Made by a program: the position numbers and the translations under genes
Notes under the pieces: generated by a model
The model's database searches: none
Seen by the model: the letters and a program-made list of their open reading frames with translations, nothing else
Told to the model about the DNA's origin: nothing
Source of the DNA: CAYZZA01 sp964482685
GTDB lineage: Bacteria > Bacillota > Bacilli > Lactobacillales > Carnobacteriaceae_A
NCBI GenBank assembly: GCA_964482685.1
Contig: CAYZZA010000001.1
Span: forward strand, 1 to 64,000
Length of the DNA stretch: 64,000 nucleotides
Direction of reading: 5' to 3'
Shown here: positions 8,869-16,803 of the stretch, piece by piece
Numbering within the stretch: position 1 is the first letter of the stretch
Layout of the letters: each line of letters begins with the position of its first letter

Positions 8869-11055
8869 TTAAATCAAACAACTCTCACATTCATTCACAG
8901 TAATTTCTTTTGAATCATCGCCAGTATGGGTGCGAACATAGTAAATTGATTTGATTCCTTTCGTCCAAGCATAATTGCGGAGTTTGTTTAAATCTCTAGT
9001 CGTCATATTGTTCGTGCCACCCTTTTTCCATTCGTATAGTCCTTCAGGAATCACTGAACGCATAAATAAGGTAAGGCTCATTCCTTGATCCACATGTTGC
9101 TGCGCTGTCGCATACGTATCGATGACTAGGCGCATATCTGTATCATATGCTGACGTATAATATGGAAGCGTTTCTTCACTTAAATGCGGAGCTGGGTAAT
9201 ATACGGAACCGATATTTTCTTCTTGTCGATTCTCAATCAACTGAACGATGGGATGAATTGAACTGGATGCCTCATTAATGTATGAAATACTTCCTGTAGG
9301 CGCTATCGTTGTTAAATATGCATTGTATAGTCCGGTATCCACTATACGTTGATTCAAGCGAGCCCAATCTGCGCACGTTGGAACAGGGATGTGTTTAAAT
9401 ATGTCTTTGTTTTTTTCAGATGTAAATACAAATTCAGGTTGATCAATGTATTTTTCTTGCAAGTAAGATCCATCTGCATAACGGGATTTCTCAAATTCAA
9501 AAAAAGACGTTCCTTTTTCTACGGCTAGTTTATTGCTTGCAGCTAAAGCGTAGTATCTCAATGTACGGAAATAAGCATCTGTAAATTCAAGTGCCTCCGC
9601 AGATCCATAGTGTATCTGATGAACGGCTAAAGCCGTATGCAGCCCCATAGCCCCTAATCCAATTGAATGGTACGCATCGTTTCCTTTTTGAATAGATGGG
9701 ACCGCTTTGATGTGAGTCATCTCTGAGACCGAAGTCAACGCACGAATGGCCGTTTCGATTGCGCCTGGAAAATCAGTGGCTTGAATCATTTCCGTAATAT
9801 TCGTTGAGCCAAGATTACAGCTAATATCGTGTCCGATTTCTTCAAAGGATAAGTCTTCATTTAAAGTAGACGGTGTTTGGACTTGCATGATTTCACTACA
9901 TAAATTACTCATGATGATTTTTCCATCGATTGGATTGTCGCGGTTGGCGGTGTCACTATTCAAAATATACGGATAGCCCGATTCCTGCTGCAATTTCGAA
10001 ATTTCTTGTTCCAATTCACGTACTTTAATGGCATATTTTCGAATGTGTGGATTTTGGACCATCGCATCATACTCATTTGTTAAATCCACGTATGAAAAAG
10101 GAACCCCGTACTCTTTTTCTACATCATACGGACTAAATAAGTACATAGGTTGGTTGGTTTTTAATAATTCATAGTACTTATCAGGCACAACCAATCCTAA
10201 TGACAACGTTTTGACGCGCACTTTTTCATCTGCATTTTCTTTTTTGGTTGATAGAAACTCATACACATCGGGATGAAAAATGTTTAAATACACCACTCCA
10301 GCTCCATTGCGCTGTCCAAGTTGATTGGCGTAACTAAAACTATCTTCAAATAATTTCATGACTGGAACTACACCCGAACCTGCGTTGGCGATGTTTTTGA
10401 TCGGAGCGCCTGCTTCACGCAAGTTGCTTAAACCTACTCCTACTCCTCCACCACGTTTGGACAATTGCAAAGCTGAATTGACAGAGCGTCCAATGGATTC
10501 CATGTTGTCTTGTACGTCAATTAAAAAACAGCTAACCAATTCTCCACGTGCTTTTTTTCCTGCATTTAAAAAGGTTGGTGTAGCCAATTGAAGCCGATGC
10601 TCAATGTGTTCTTTGGCAATGTTCCATGCTAATGTTGTATCCCCATTTGCTAAATACAAGGCCATAAAGCCAATTCGATCTTCGTATCGTTCTAAATAAT
10701 GTGTGCCATCATTAGTTTTCAGAGCGTATTGATTATAAAATTTGTACGCCCCCATAAAACTCTTAAAACGGAATTTGTGATCGTATAAAAATTGAAACAA
10801 CTCTTTGATGAACGCAAAATCGTATGCACGAATAAATGGTTCTTCGATGTAGTCATTCTCAATTAAATACGTAATTTTTTCCTCTAGTGTGTGAAAAAAA
10901 ACTGTGTTGGGATTTATTTTTTCTAAAAAATACGCTCTTACTGCTTCTCTATCTTTGTTTAATTGAATTTCTTTGTCTTTTGTCGGGATATTGACCATAT
11001 TGTTTAATTTAAAGTATGTAACCTCTTGGGGTTGTTCTATTTTTTTTCTAGGCAT
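8869..11055 (-). CDS. nrdE: Class Ib ribonucleotide reductase, alpha subunit
   Basis: Catalytic subunit of about 728 residues that reduces ribonucleoside diphosphates. SCFLIDVQDNMESI holds the first active-site cysteine, NLCSEI the radical cysteine, and the C-terminal NECESCLI the redox pair reloaded by NrdH. There is no N-terminal ATP cone, as expected for class Ib. The start is uncertain. ATG 11055 overlaps the nrdI stop by 8 nt. The in-frame TTG at 11067 has AAGGAG 10 nt upstream, which fits a Shine-Dalgarno better; the choice changes only four residues. Confidence 0.97.
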   Translation of the reverse strand: MPRKKIEQPQEVTYFKLNNMVNIPTKDKEIQLNKDREAVRAYFLEKINPNTVFFHTLEEKITYLIENDYIEEPFIRAYDFAFIKELFQFLYDHKFRFKSFMGAYKFYNQYALKTNDGTHYLERYEDRIGFMALYLANGDTTLAWNIAKEHIEHRLQLATPTFLNAGKKARGELVSCFLIDVQDNMESIGRSVNSALQLSKRGGGVGVGLSNLREAGAPIKNIANAGSGVVPVMKLFEDSFSYANQLGQRNGAGVVYLNIFHPDVYEFLSTKKENADEKVRVKTLSLGLVVPDKYYELLKTNQPMYLFSPYDVEKEYGVPFSYVDLTNEYDAMVQNPHIRKYAIKVRELEQEISKLQQESGYPYILNSDTANRDNPIDGKIIMSNLCSEIMQVQTPSTLNEDLSFEEIGHDISCNLGSTNITEMIQATDFPGAIETAIRALTSVSEMTHIKAVPSIQKGNDAYHSIGLGAMGLHTALAVHQIHYGSAEALEFTDAYFRTLRYYALAASNKLAVEKGTSFFEFEKSRYADGSYLQEKYIDQPEFVFTSEKNKDIFKHIPVPTCADWARLNQRIVDTGLYNAYLTTIAPTGSISYINEASSSIHPIVQLIENRQEENIGSVYYPAPHLSEETLPYYTSAYDTDMRLVIDTYATAQQHVDQGMSLTLFMRSVIPEGLYEWKKGGTNNMTTRDLNKLRNYAWTKGIKSIYYVRTHTGDDSKEITVNECESCLI

Positions 11056-11443
11056 CGGGCTGATCAATTTTTTCCAACTCCTTTTTTAGTTTTTCAACAT
11101 CTAATGCGCTTCCTTGAAATTCAAATTCATGCAACAAGGGGAGTCCATATGTTTTTGACAATGTTTTGGCTGTCACACAAAATAATTGTGCAAAATTTCG
11201 ATTTCCCCCACCAAAAAATCCTTTACAATACTCCAGATTGTTTCCAGTTTCCAAAAAAAGCTCCGCTGTATCAAGGACAATTGGATGCACGTGTTCTTCA
11301 TATGAAGGGATGACCAGTATAAAAGGTTCCGTCATCTCCCTATCGAATGAATCAGGTGTCAATTCAACAGGTTCGTATGTCGTGAGTTTGCGGACATATT
11401 TTTTTGTTTGTCCAGTTTGAGAATAGAACACTATTTTTGCCAT
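11048..11443 (-). CDS. nrdI: NrdI flavodoxin-like protein
   Basis: FMN protein of 131 residues that supplies oxidant to assemble the Mn(III)2-tyrosyl radical cofactor of NrdF. The N-terminus KIVFYSQTGQTKKYVRKL binds phosphate. The family motif is present as FGGGNRNFAQLFC, with Ala where Gly is usual after NF. It overlaps nrdH by 13 nt upstream and nrdE downstream, so the operon is tightly coupled. Confidence 0.95.
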   Translation of the reverse strand: MAKIVFYSQTGQTKKYVRKLTTYEPVELTPDSFDREMTEPFILVIPSYEEHVHPIVLDTAELFLETGNNLEYCKGFFGGGNRNFAQLFCVTAKTLSKTYGLPLLHEFEFQGSALDVEKLKKELEKIDQPDA

Positions 11444-11670
11444 GTATGTACCAATTCTTGCAGTTTAGATACGTTGTAACCGGTAAAAGAACCCATTTTG
11501 TCACTTGCCACAACGGGCAAAGAAGAATACCCCATTTCCTTTACTTCTTCTAAAAACAACTCATTTTGATCAACCCTTTTTTCTATAAATGGGATCTGTT
11601 TTTTCTCTAAAAACTTTTTTGTAAACACACATTGCCCACATCCACTTTTTGAATACACTATAATGTCCAT
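11431..11670 (-). CDS. nrdH: NrdH glutaredoxin-like redoxin
   Basis: Small redoxin of 79 residues that reduces NrdE, itself reduced by thioredoxin reductase. The active site is CGQC (residues 11-14). The C-terminal half has the cis-Pro region SSLPVV and the SGFxP-like GSFTGYN segment. AGGAGG precedes ATG 11670. It is the first gene of nrdHIEF. Its leader carries a cobalamin riboswitch and an intrinsic terminator. Confidence 0.95.
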   Translation of the reverse strand: MDIIVYSKSGCGQCVFTKKFLEKKQIPFIEKRVDQNELFLEEVKEMGYSSLPVVASDKMGSFTGYNVSKLQELVHTWQK

Positions 11671-11708
11671 TTTTTTTCCTCCTTTTATATTCCATCACTT
11701 TTGGGAAA

Positions 11709-11739
11709 CAAAAAAACCGTTCATCTCATAGATGAACGG
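11709..11739 (-). terminator. Attenuator terminator between the B12 riboswitch and nrdH
   Basis: CCGTTCATC (11717-11725) pairs perfectly with GATGAACGG (11731-11739), followed on the minus strand by seven Ts (11716-11710). It lies inside the leader, about 80 nt after the riboswitch and 40 nt before nrdH, so it is best read as the expression platform that stops transcription when cobalamin is bound. Confidence 0.88.
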
Positions 11740-11820
11740 AAAAAACGACAGAGTACTCCCTTGAAAGTAAGTCCATCGTTTCTTTTTTTTCATCCCCGAA
11801 AAATAGAAACAGCAAATATT

Positions 11821-11981
11821 GGCAGGTCTCCTGGCTTATGCTTCATCCTACTATAGCCCTTCCCGTATCTTGACTCATTGGAGTACAAAACACAGTGGTT
11901 TGCTAGTTCGTCCACACAAACAGTTGCGGGGGCAGCTCTATTTAAAATAGATTCCCTTTTAAGACACGTACGTGTCACCAT
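11821..11981 (-). promoter_or_regulatory. Cobalamin (B12) riboswitch ahead of nrdHIEF
   Basis: On the minus strand the conserved blocks appear in order: GGTG near 11979; AAAAGGGAAT near 11958-11949; GCTGCCCCCGCAACTG (the B12-box core) near 11936-11921; CCACTG; GGGAAGG; AGGATGA; and the closing AAGCCAGGAGACCTGCC at 11837-11821. This is the standard cobalamin riboswitch layout. It leads into an intrinsic terminator and then nrdH, so adenosylcobalamin should lower nrdHIEF expression. Similar control of B12-independent reductases is known in other bacteria and makes sense where a B12-dependent class II enzyme is also encoded. Confidence 0.96.
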
Positions 11982-11990
11982 ATATTTGTA

Positions 11991-12046
11991 TTACTATATA
12001 TTGTATGTATGCATTCTTTTTACTCTTTTTTTACCACATGTCGTAT
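11991..12046 (-). promoter_or_regulatory. Candidate NrdR boxes upstream of the nrd leader
   Basis: TTACTATATATTGTAT (11991-12006) reads on the minus strand as ATACAATATATAGTAA, matching the NrdR consensus ACACWATATNTWGTGT at 13 of 16 positions. A weaker copy, TTACCACATGTCGTAT (12031-12046), begins exactly 40 bp away, about four helical turns. NrdR boxes usually come in pairs near nrd promoters. The second copy matches at only about 10 positions and could be chance. Confidence 0.45.
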
Positions 12047-12286
12047 CATACCACGTACGAGCCGTAAAACAAGACCTTCCTTAAAAGTTCGTGAAAGATT
12101 TTTTGAAAAGACCGTGATGCGTTCTTTTCCTTATGCTCAAGAAACTACGATACTTTTTGCGCACACATAAAGGCTCCTATATCAAATTCTTTTTTATGCC
12201 CATCGAGCACTTTGTTCTCATATTGACCCAACAGTAATGTTACATCTAGACTTATGTGCGTACGAGAATGTGGCTTTGGTTTTTGC

Positions 12287-13414
12287 TTATTTAAAATTAA
12301 AATAATGTGCATATTTTCGAAAGAAAGAAGATTGATTCTCTGTTTCTCGACTAAAGAAAAATATTTTCAGCAATTGTTTGACAATTTCTTTGACGAACAA
12401 GCGAATTTCAGGATCGACGTCGTTGTACACAAAGCTAATTTCTTTCATACTTTGAATCGACAGCAATCCCCAAAGGTCATCCGTTGTCTCAACATTTAGC
12501 TGCTTGAGTCCTTTGTAAATTTCATCAATCACCATACTTCTTTGTTCGTTCGAGATGTCTTTTAGCCATGTACTAATAGATGTAGACAGTTGTCTCGATA
12601 AAAGGGTCGCTTCTTCTGCAAACAAAAAGTGTCCATCTTCAATCAACCATGAATACGGGTCGTGTTGGTACAAACTGATACTTTTACTTTTGACAATAAA
12701 CAAGGGCTCTGAGGAGTTCAATAAAGTACCAAAAAAAGAAAACTGAGGAACATATTTTTTAGTTAATGCTAGAATATCATCGTATCGTTCAGATTCTACA
12801 AATGAAGTCTGAAAGCCAGGGCCATCGAAGTTGTATACTTGTTTAATTTGGTTCAAATACATATCATCACTTTTTACGGTTGCATACACGGCCATATTGC
12901 CGCCTTTGGAATGCCCACTAATGACTGCATCTAGCGGATATTGCGACAAGATGTTGTTTACATATACTTTAGCGGATTGTTGAGACGGAACGTATTCTGA
13001 ATAGGTCATGTTGAAATCTTCTTTCCACCCAAGCATCGTGGCATCCGTTCCACGAAACGCAATAAATAAGTGTGTCTCGTCGATTAAATAGGTGATTGCG
13101 GCAAACTGCTTCTCAATTTCTTCTACAGCTTCACATTGGAAATCAACAATTTGAATGTTTGCAAAAATAGGATTTTCGAGCAAAGCATGCATTAAGTACA
13201 CATGGTTTTGGCGAAATGTACTTTTTTCATTCAATTTGAAAGGTTCATGTGCTACTTCAGAGACTAACTCCGCAAATCTTAGCGGTAGTTTTTCTTGGAA
13301 AGAAGGAATTTTTTCAAATTCAAAATAAATAGACAATGCCAACAACAAAGCATCCACATGTTGGGTAGTGTCTATCTTTGTTTTCTTATTTTTTACATAC
13401 TCTAGAATCGTCAT
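12287..13414 (-). CDS. DUF2974 (Mbeg1-like) alpha/beta-hydrolase
   Basis: Cytoplasmic protein of 375 residues of the DUF2974 lipase-like family common in Lactobacillales. The nucleophile elbow GHSKGG is in the middle, preceded by HLFIAFRGTDAT, a lipase-like oxyanion-hole region; YNFDGPGF follows. Substrate unknown. The start is set at ATG 13414 with AGGTG upstream; a GTG at 13423 overlaps that Shine-Dalgarno. The 250 nt downstream towards the nrd promoter holds no clear terminator. Confidence 0.85.
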   Translation of the reverse strand: MTILEYVKNKKTKIDTTQHVDALLLALSIYFEFEKIPSFQEKLPLRFAELVSEVAHEPFKLNEKSTFRQNHVYLMHALLENPIFANIQIVDFQCEAVEEIEKQFAAITYLIDETHLFIAFRGTDATMLGWKEDFNMTYSEYVPSQQSAKVYVNNILSQYPLDAVISGHSKGGNMAVYATVKSDDMYLNQIKQVYNFDGPGFQTSFVESERYDDILALTKKYVPQFSFFGTLLNSSEPLFIVKSKSISLYQHDPYSWLIEDGHFLFAEEATLLSRQLSTSISTWLKDISNEQRSMVIDEIYKGLKQLNVETTDDLWGLLSIQSMKEISFVYNDVDPEIRLFVKEIVKQLLKIFFFSRETENQSSFFRKYAHYFNFK

Positions 13415-13504
13415 TTTACACACCTACATTTCTCAAAAATAAGAGCGCACCTCTCATGCAAGTCCATTTAAGTGTACCGCATTTTTTTAAAAATGAAAGA
13501 AAAC

Positions 13505-13544
13505 AAAAAGACATCTTTTCCTTATTTTAGGAGAAGATGTCTTT
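13505..13544. terminator. Terminator between the ABC/FtsX exporter and DUF2974 genes
   Basis: Arms at 13505-13520 and 13529-13544 are complementary apart from one G-U-type position. A- and T-runs lie at the ends, so it can end the upstream exporter gene on the minus strand. Confidence 0.85.
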
Positions 13545-13600
13545 TAAAGAAACTAATTAAGAATATCAAATAGTTGTTTTTTATCATTTAGAAACAGCGT

Positions 13601-15685
13601 TTATCCTCTTCTCAAAGCTTCTACAGGATCCAACTTGGCTGCTTTGTTGGCTGGCAACAGACCCGCAAGCACACTGATGAGAATACTTACCAAAACCCCA
13701 GATAGCGCGAATACAGGCGTCATGTGAAGAACTGTCGCATCAAAAGCTTTATTCGTGACGGTATTTCCAATCAATGAAAGTCCAAACGCAATACCAACCC
13801 CCAATACTCCACTAAATAAACCGATTAAAAAGGATTCAGAAACAAAGATTCTTCTGATATCAATTTTACGTCCCCCTATTGCTTTAATGACTCCAATTTC
13901 TTGTGTCCGTTCTACGACGCTGATATACAGAACCGTTAAAATCATAATGGCTGAGACCAGCAAGGAAATCCCAGCTACTCCTGTTAAAATATACGTAAAG
14001 ATATCTAGCATCTGACTAAAGAGATCTGTTAAAACATCCGCCGATGATCCGCCGTATCCTAGTTCTTTTACTTGGTCTTTGATTTCTTTTGTGAATTCTT
14101 CAGATTCTGACGTAATGTAGAGAATATTGCTCTCAACTGTTTTGTCTACTTCTTCATTCAAAGCTTCAAATGTCTCCATATTCATAAATACAGAATCAAA
14201 AATTCCTTCAGGACCTGTTGCTTCACCTGAATTATAAATCCCACTAATTGTGTAGGTATTTTTTAACGTATCGCCGTTTACTTCTACCTTCACTTCGACT
14301 TCTTCCCCAACCATGTCTTCAGGATTTTCTTTGATATTTCCGGCAATCCCTTCTGTGATGAGGATTTCATTTTCCTCTGGCATTGTTCCATGCACAATAC
14401 TAGAAGGAGTCATATCTGGAGAAACTGTCCCAAAATTCATATACGTGTAGGAGTCTCCGTCAAATTCAATCGCGTTTTTACTAAATGAAAAGGATGTAAA
14501 CCCTTTTGTAGTACTTTTTACGTGGTCAATCTCTTGAATTTCTGCAATGTTCTCAGGTTCAAACACTATGACATTTTGTGTTCCAGGTGGGCCTTCAAAT
14601 CCACCACTGGATCCTTCGCCGCCCGCTAAGTTTGCTGGGGGAAATCCAGATGCTTGCCCGCTGCTTTGTCCTTTGCTTGCTGCTTCTTCTTTTTCTTCTC
14701 GAGCGCTCCGTGCTTCGTCTGTTTCTGTCTCTTCTGTCATCCGCGCTTGAATGATAAGCGGGTTTACATTTTCATTCATTGTATCGGTTAAATAATCGTT
14801 GACTCCCTTTCCAAGAGAAAGCATCAAGACAATACTCATGATCCCAATACTTCCACCTAACGCAATCAAGGCATTTCGACCAAATTTTTCTTTCATATTG
14901 AGGAGAGCCATCCGAATAGCCGAAAACACAGATAAATTTTTATTTGTTTGTTTTTTATTTAAAGAGTCGAGTAAAAATGTTCCTTCTACTTTTTTAAGAG
15001 GTCCCTTGCGTTCATCCTTGATGATTTCACCATCCGCAATCGTCACTACACGACTAGAACGTTCTGCCACTCGTTCAGAGTGGGTCACAAGAATGACAAG
15101 TTTTCCACTTTCGGCAATTTGTTGGATAATATCAAGTACTTGCTCGCTTGTTTCTGAGTCCAACGCCCCAGTTGGTTCATCCGCAATGATAATATCGGGG
15201 TCATTAACTAACGCGCGCGCAATAGCCACTCGTTGTTTTTGACCTCCAGATAGTTGGTTGGGTTTCTTGCTGTAATGATCTTTCAAACCAAGTTGATCCA
15301 AGATTGCTTTTGCTCGTTCAATCCGTGTGTCTTTTCCAACGTTGGACAAGGTCATTGCTAGCGTGACGTTATCTAAAATGGATAAATGAGAAATTAAGTT
15401 GAAACTTTGAAAGACAAACCCTATTTTATCTTTGTGGTAACGCACCATTTCTTTTTCTGTGTACTGTCCAATATTTTCTCCATCTACGAGGATATCTCCT
15501 GTGAACTTCGAATCCAATCCTCCTAAAAGGTTCATCAGAGTAGATTTCCCACTCCCAGATTCTCCAATAATAGACACCAATTCTCCCTTATCAAAAGATA
15601 AATTGATGTTTTTTAATGCATGAAACTCTGTTTCATCCCCGACAGGGTAGTATTTATTCATTTTGCTGACTTCTATTAATGACAT
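13601..15685 (-). CDS. ABC exporter with fused ATPase and MacB/FtsX permease
   Basis: Single 694-residue polypeptide. The N-terminal ATPase (about 1-230) has Walker A GESGSGKST at 41-49, signature LSGGQKQR and Walker B IIIADEPTGALD. A transmembrane helix follows near residue 270, then an extracytoplasmic MacB-type domain with a Ser/Gly/Glu-rich low-complexity stretch, and three C-terminal helices typical of FtsX permeases. It resembles fused exporters for peptides, antibiotics or lipids; the substrate is unknown. ATG 15685 has AAGGG at good spacing. A strong promoter with a palindromic operator lies just upstream. Confidence 0.9.
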   Translation of the reverse strand: MSLIEVSKMNKYYPVGDETEFHALKNINLSFDKGELVSIIGESGSGKSTLMNLLGGLDSKFTGDILVDGENIGQYTEKEMVRYHKDKIGFVFQSFNLISHLSILDNVTLAMTLSNVGKDTRIERAKAILDQLGLKDHYSKKPNQLSGGQKQRVAIARALVNDPDIIIADEPTGALDSETSEQVLDIIQQIAESGKLVILVTHSERVAERSSRVVTIADGEIIKDERKGPLKKVEGTFLLDSLNKKQTNKNLSVFSAIRMALLNMKEKFGRNALIALGGSIGIMSIVLMLSLGKGVNDYLTDTMNENVNPLIIQARMTEETETDEARSAREEKEEAASKGQSSGQASGFPPANLAGGEGSSGGFEGPPGTQNVIVFEPENIAEIQEIDHVKSTTKGFTSFSFSKNAIEFDGDSYTYMNFGTVSPDMTPSSIVHGTMPEENEILITEGIAGNIKENPEDMVGEEVEVKVEVNGDTLKNTYTISGIYNSGEATGPEGIFDSVFMNMETFEALNEEVDKTVESNILYITSESEEFTKEIKDQVKELGYGGSSADVLTDLFSQMLDIFTYILTGVAGISLLVSAIMILTVLYISVVERTQEIGVIKAIGGRKIDIRRIFVSESFLIGLFSGVLGVGIAFGLSLIGNTVTNKAFDATVLHMTPVFALSGVLVSILISVLAGLLPANKAAKLDPVEALRRG

Positions 15686-15708
15686 TGCGTTCAACCCTTC
15701 CTCTACCT

Positions 15709-15767
15709 AGTGAGTGACTACTCACTTCTTGTATACTCAGTATATTTTCTTTGGTTCTAATTGTCAA
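15709..15767 (-). promoter_or_regulatory. SigA promoter with palindromic operator for the ABC/FtsX gene
   Basis: On the minus strand a perfect -35 TTGACA (15767-15762), a 17-nt spacer and a -10 TATACT (15744-15739) precede the exporter gene. The predicted transcript start is followed at once by AGTGAGTGACTACTCACT (15726-15709), an inverted repeat with 7-bp arms. The position and TGAGTGA-type half-sites suggest repression by a TetR-family regulator, but none is encoded nearby. Confidence 0.8.
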
Positions 15768-15838
15768 GCATTCTTAAAAAAAAGGTTTATGCGCAGTACA
15801 TTGTGCTCTTTCATTTTTTACTTTTTTTCTGTTCCAAT

Positions 15839-15863
15839 AAAAAAAGAGTCGCATCCGCGACTC
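15839..15863 (-). terminator. Intrinsic terminator of the threonine operon
   Basis: GAGTCGC (15846-15852) pairs with GCGACTC (15857-15863) around a 4-nt loop, with a run of Ts following on the minus strand (15845-15839). It lies about 60 nt past the thrB stop. Confidence 0.9.
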
Positions 15864-15920
15864 CTTTCCATATTTATTGTTTTTTTGATCATTGTTTAAG
15901 TTTTTTGTAGGTAGACTTCT

Positions 15921-16802
15921 TTACAGAAGTCTGGCACCTTCTGGTTCTATGTGTAATTCAACCACTTCCCAATGATAGCCTAGAGAAGACAAATATTTTC
16001 GGATTGCATGCGCAAGGAAAATATCGTTTTCGTCTACTATGGCCATAATGGTCGGTCCTGCGCCGCTTAGATAAACGCCTAGCGCATCTGACTGTTCTAT
16101 ATAGCGAACAACTTTATCATACCCAGCTATTAGCGGTCCTCTATACGGTTGATGCACATTATCTTTCAATGATGATTTTAACAACTCAAAGCGGCCATTA
16201 ACGAGTGCGGAGAGAAGCAAAGAAACGCGGCTGATGTTGTCAACAGCGTCTCCATATGAAACACGTTCCGGCAACACCTCACGAGCGCTCTTTGTGGACA
16301 ATGAGAAATCTGGAATCAGTGCTACAAATTTTAATCCTGGTGCAACAACCAGTTCATTGTGATACAGCTGAGTTGCCTCTTTTAAAGATGCTTGCAGCCC
16401 GCCAAACAATGCTGGAGCGATATTGTCGGGGTGTCCTTCTATCTCTGTTGCGAGTTTAAAGACGTCTTCTTTAGACAAAGGAGAGCCTGCTAATTCATTA
16501 GCCCCCATCACACCTGCCACAATGCACGTACTGCTGCTTCCTAATCCTCTAGAGATAGGAATGTGGGTATCCAATGTAATTTTTAACCCTGTTGGGTGGT
16601 ATCCAATCTGTTTAAATGTTTCTGTCATCGCCACATAGACCAAATTTTCTGTGTCTAATTCTGTCTCAATGGCACCTACTATTTCTAATCCTTCTGGTAC
16701 TTCTTCAAAAGAAAAATAGTTGTACATACTGAGGGCTAACCCCAAACTATCAAACCCTGGACCTAAATTTGCTGTAGAAGCTGGAACTTGTATGCGGATC
16801 AT
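15921..16802 (-). CDS. thrB: Homoserine kinase
   Basis: GHMP-family kinase of 293 residues that phosphorylates L-homoserine for threonine synthesis. N-terminal VPASTANLGPGFDSLGLAL and the ATP loop PISRGLGSSSTC are clear, as is the C-terminal SGAGPTIMAI. ATG 16802 starts 1 nt after the thrC stop and has AGGTGA upstream; the in-frame GTG at 16811 would overlap thrC. Last gene of lysC-asd-hom-thrC-thrB. Confidence 0.96.
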   Translation of the reverse strand: MIRIQVPASTANLGPGFDSLGLALSMYNYFSFEEVPEGLEIVGAIETELDTENLVYVAMTETFKQIGYHPTGLKITLDTHIPISRGLGSSSTCIVAGVMGANELAGSPLSKEDVFKLATEIEGHPDNIAPALFGGLQASLKEATQLYHNELVVAPGLKFVALIPDFSLSTKSAREVLPERVSYGDAVDNISRVSLLLSALVNGRFELLKSSLKDNVHQPYRGPLIAGYDKVVRYIEQSDALGVYLSGAGPTIMAIVDENDIFLAHAIRKYLSSLGYHWEVVELHIEPEGARLL

Positions 16803-16803
16803 A

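Noticed and set aside
12100..12286. Imperfect inverted repeat around CACATAA motifs between the nrd promoter and DUF2974 gene
   Set aside because: Arms are interrupted and far apart, with no U-tract; not a convincing terminator or RNA.
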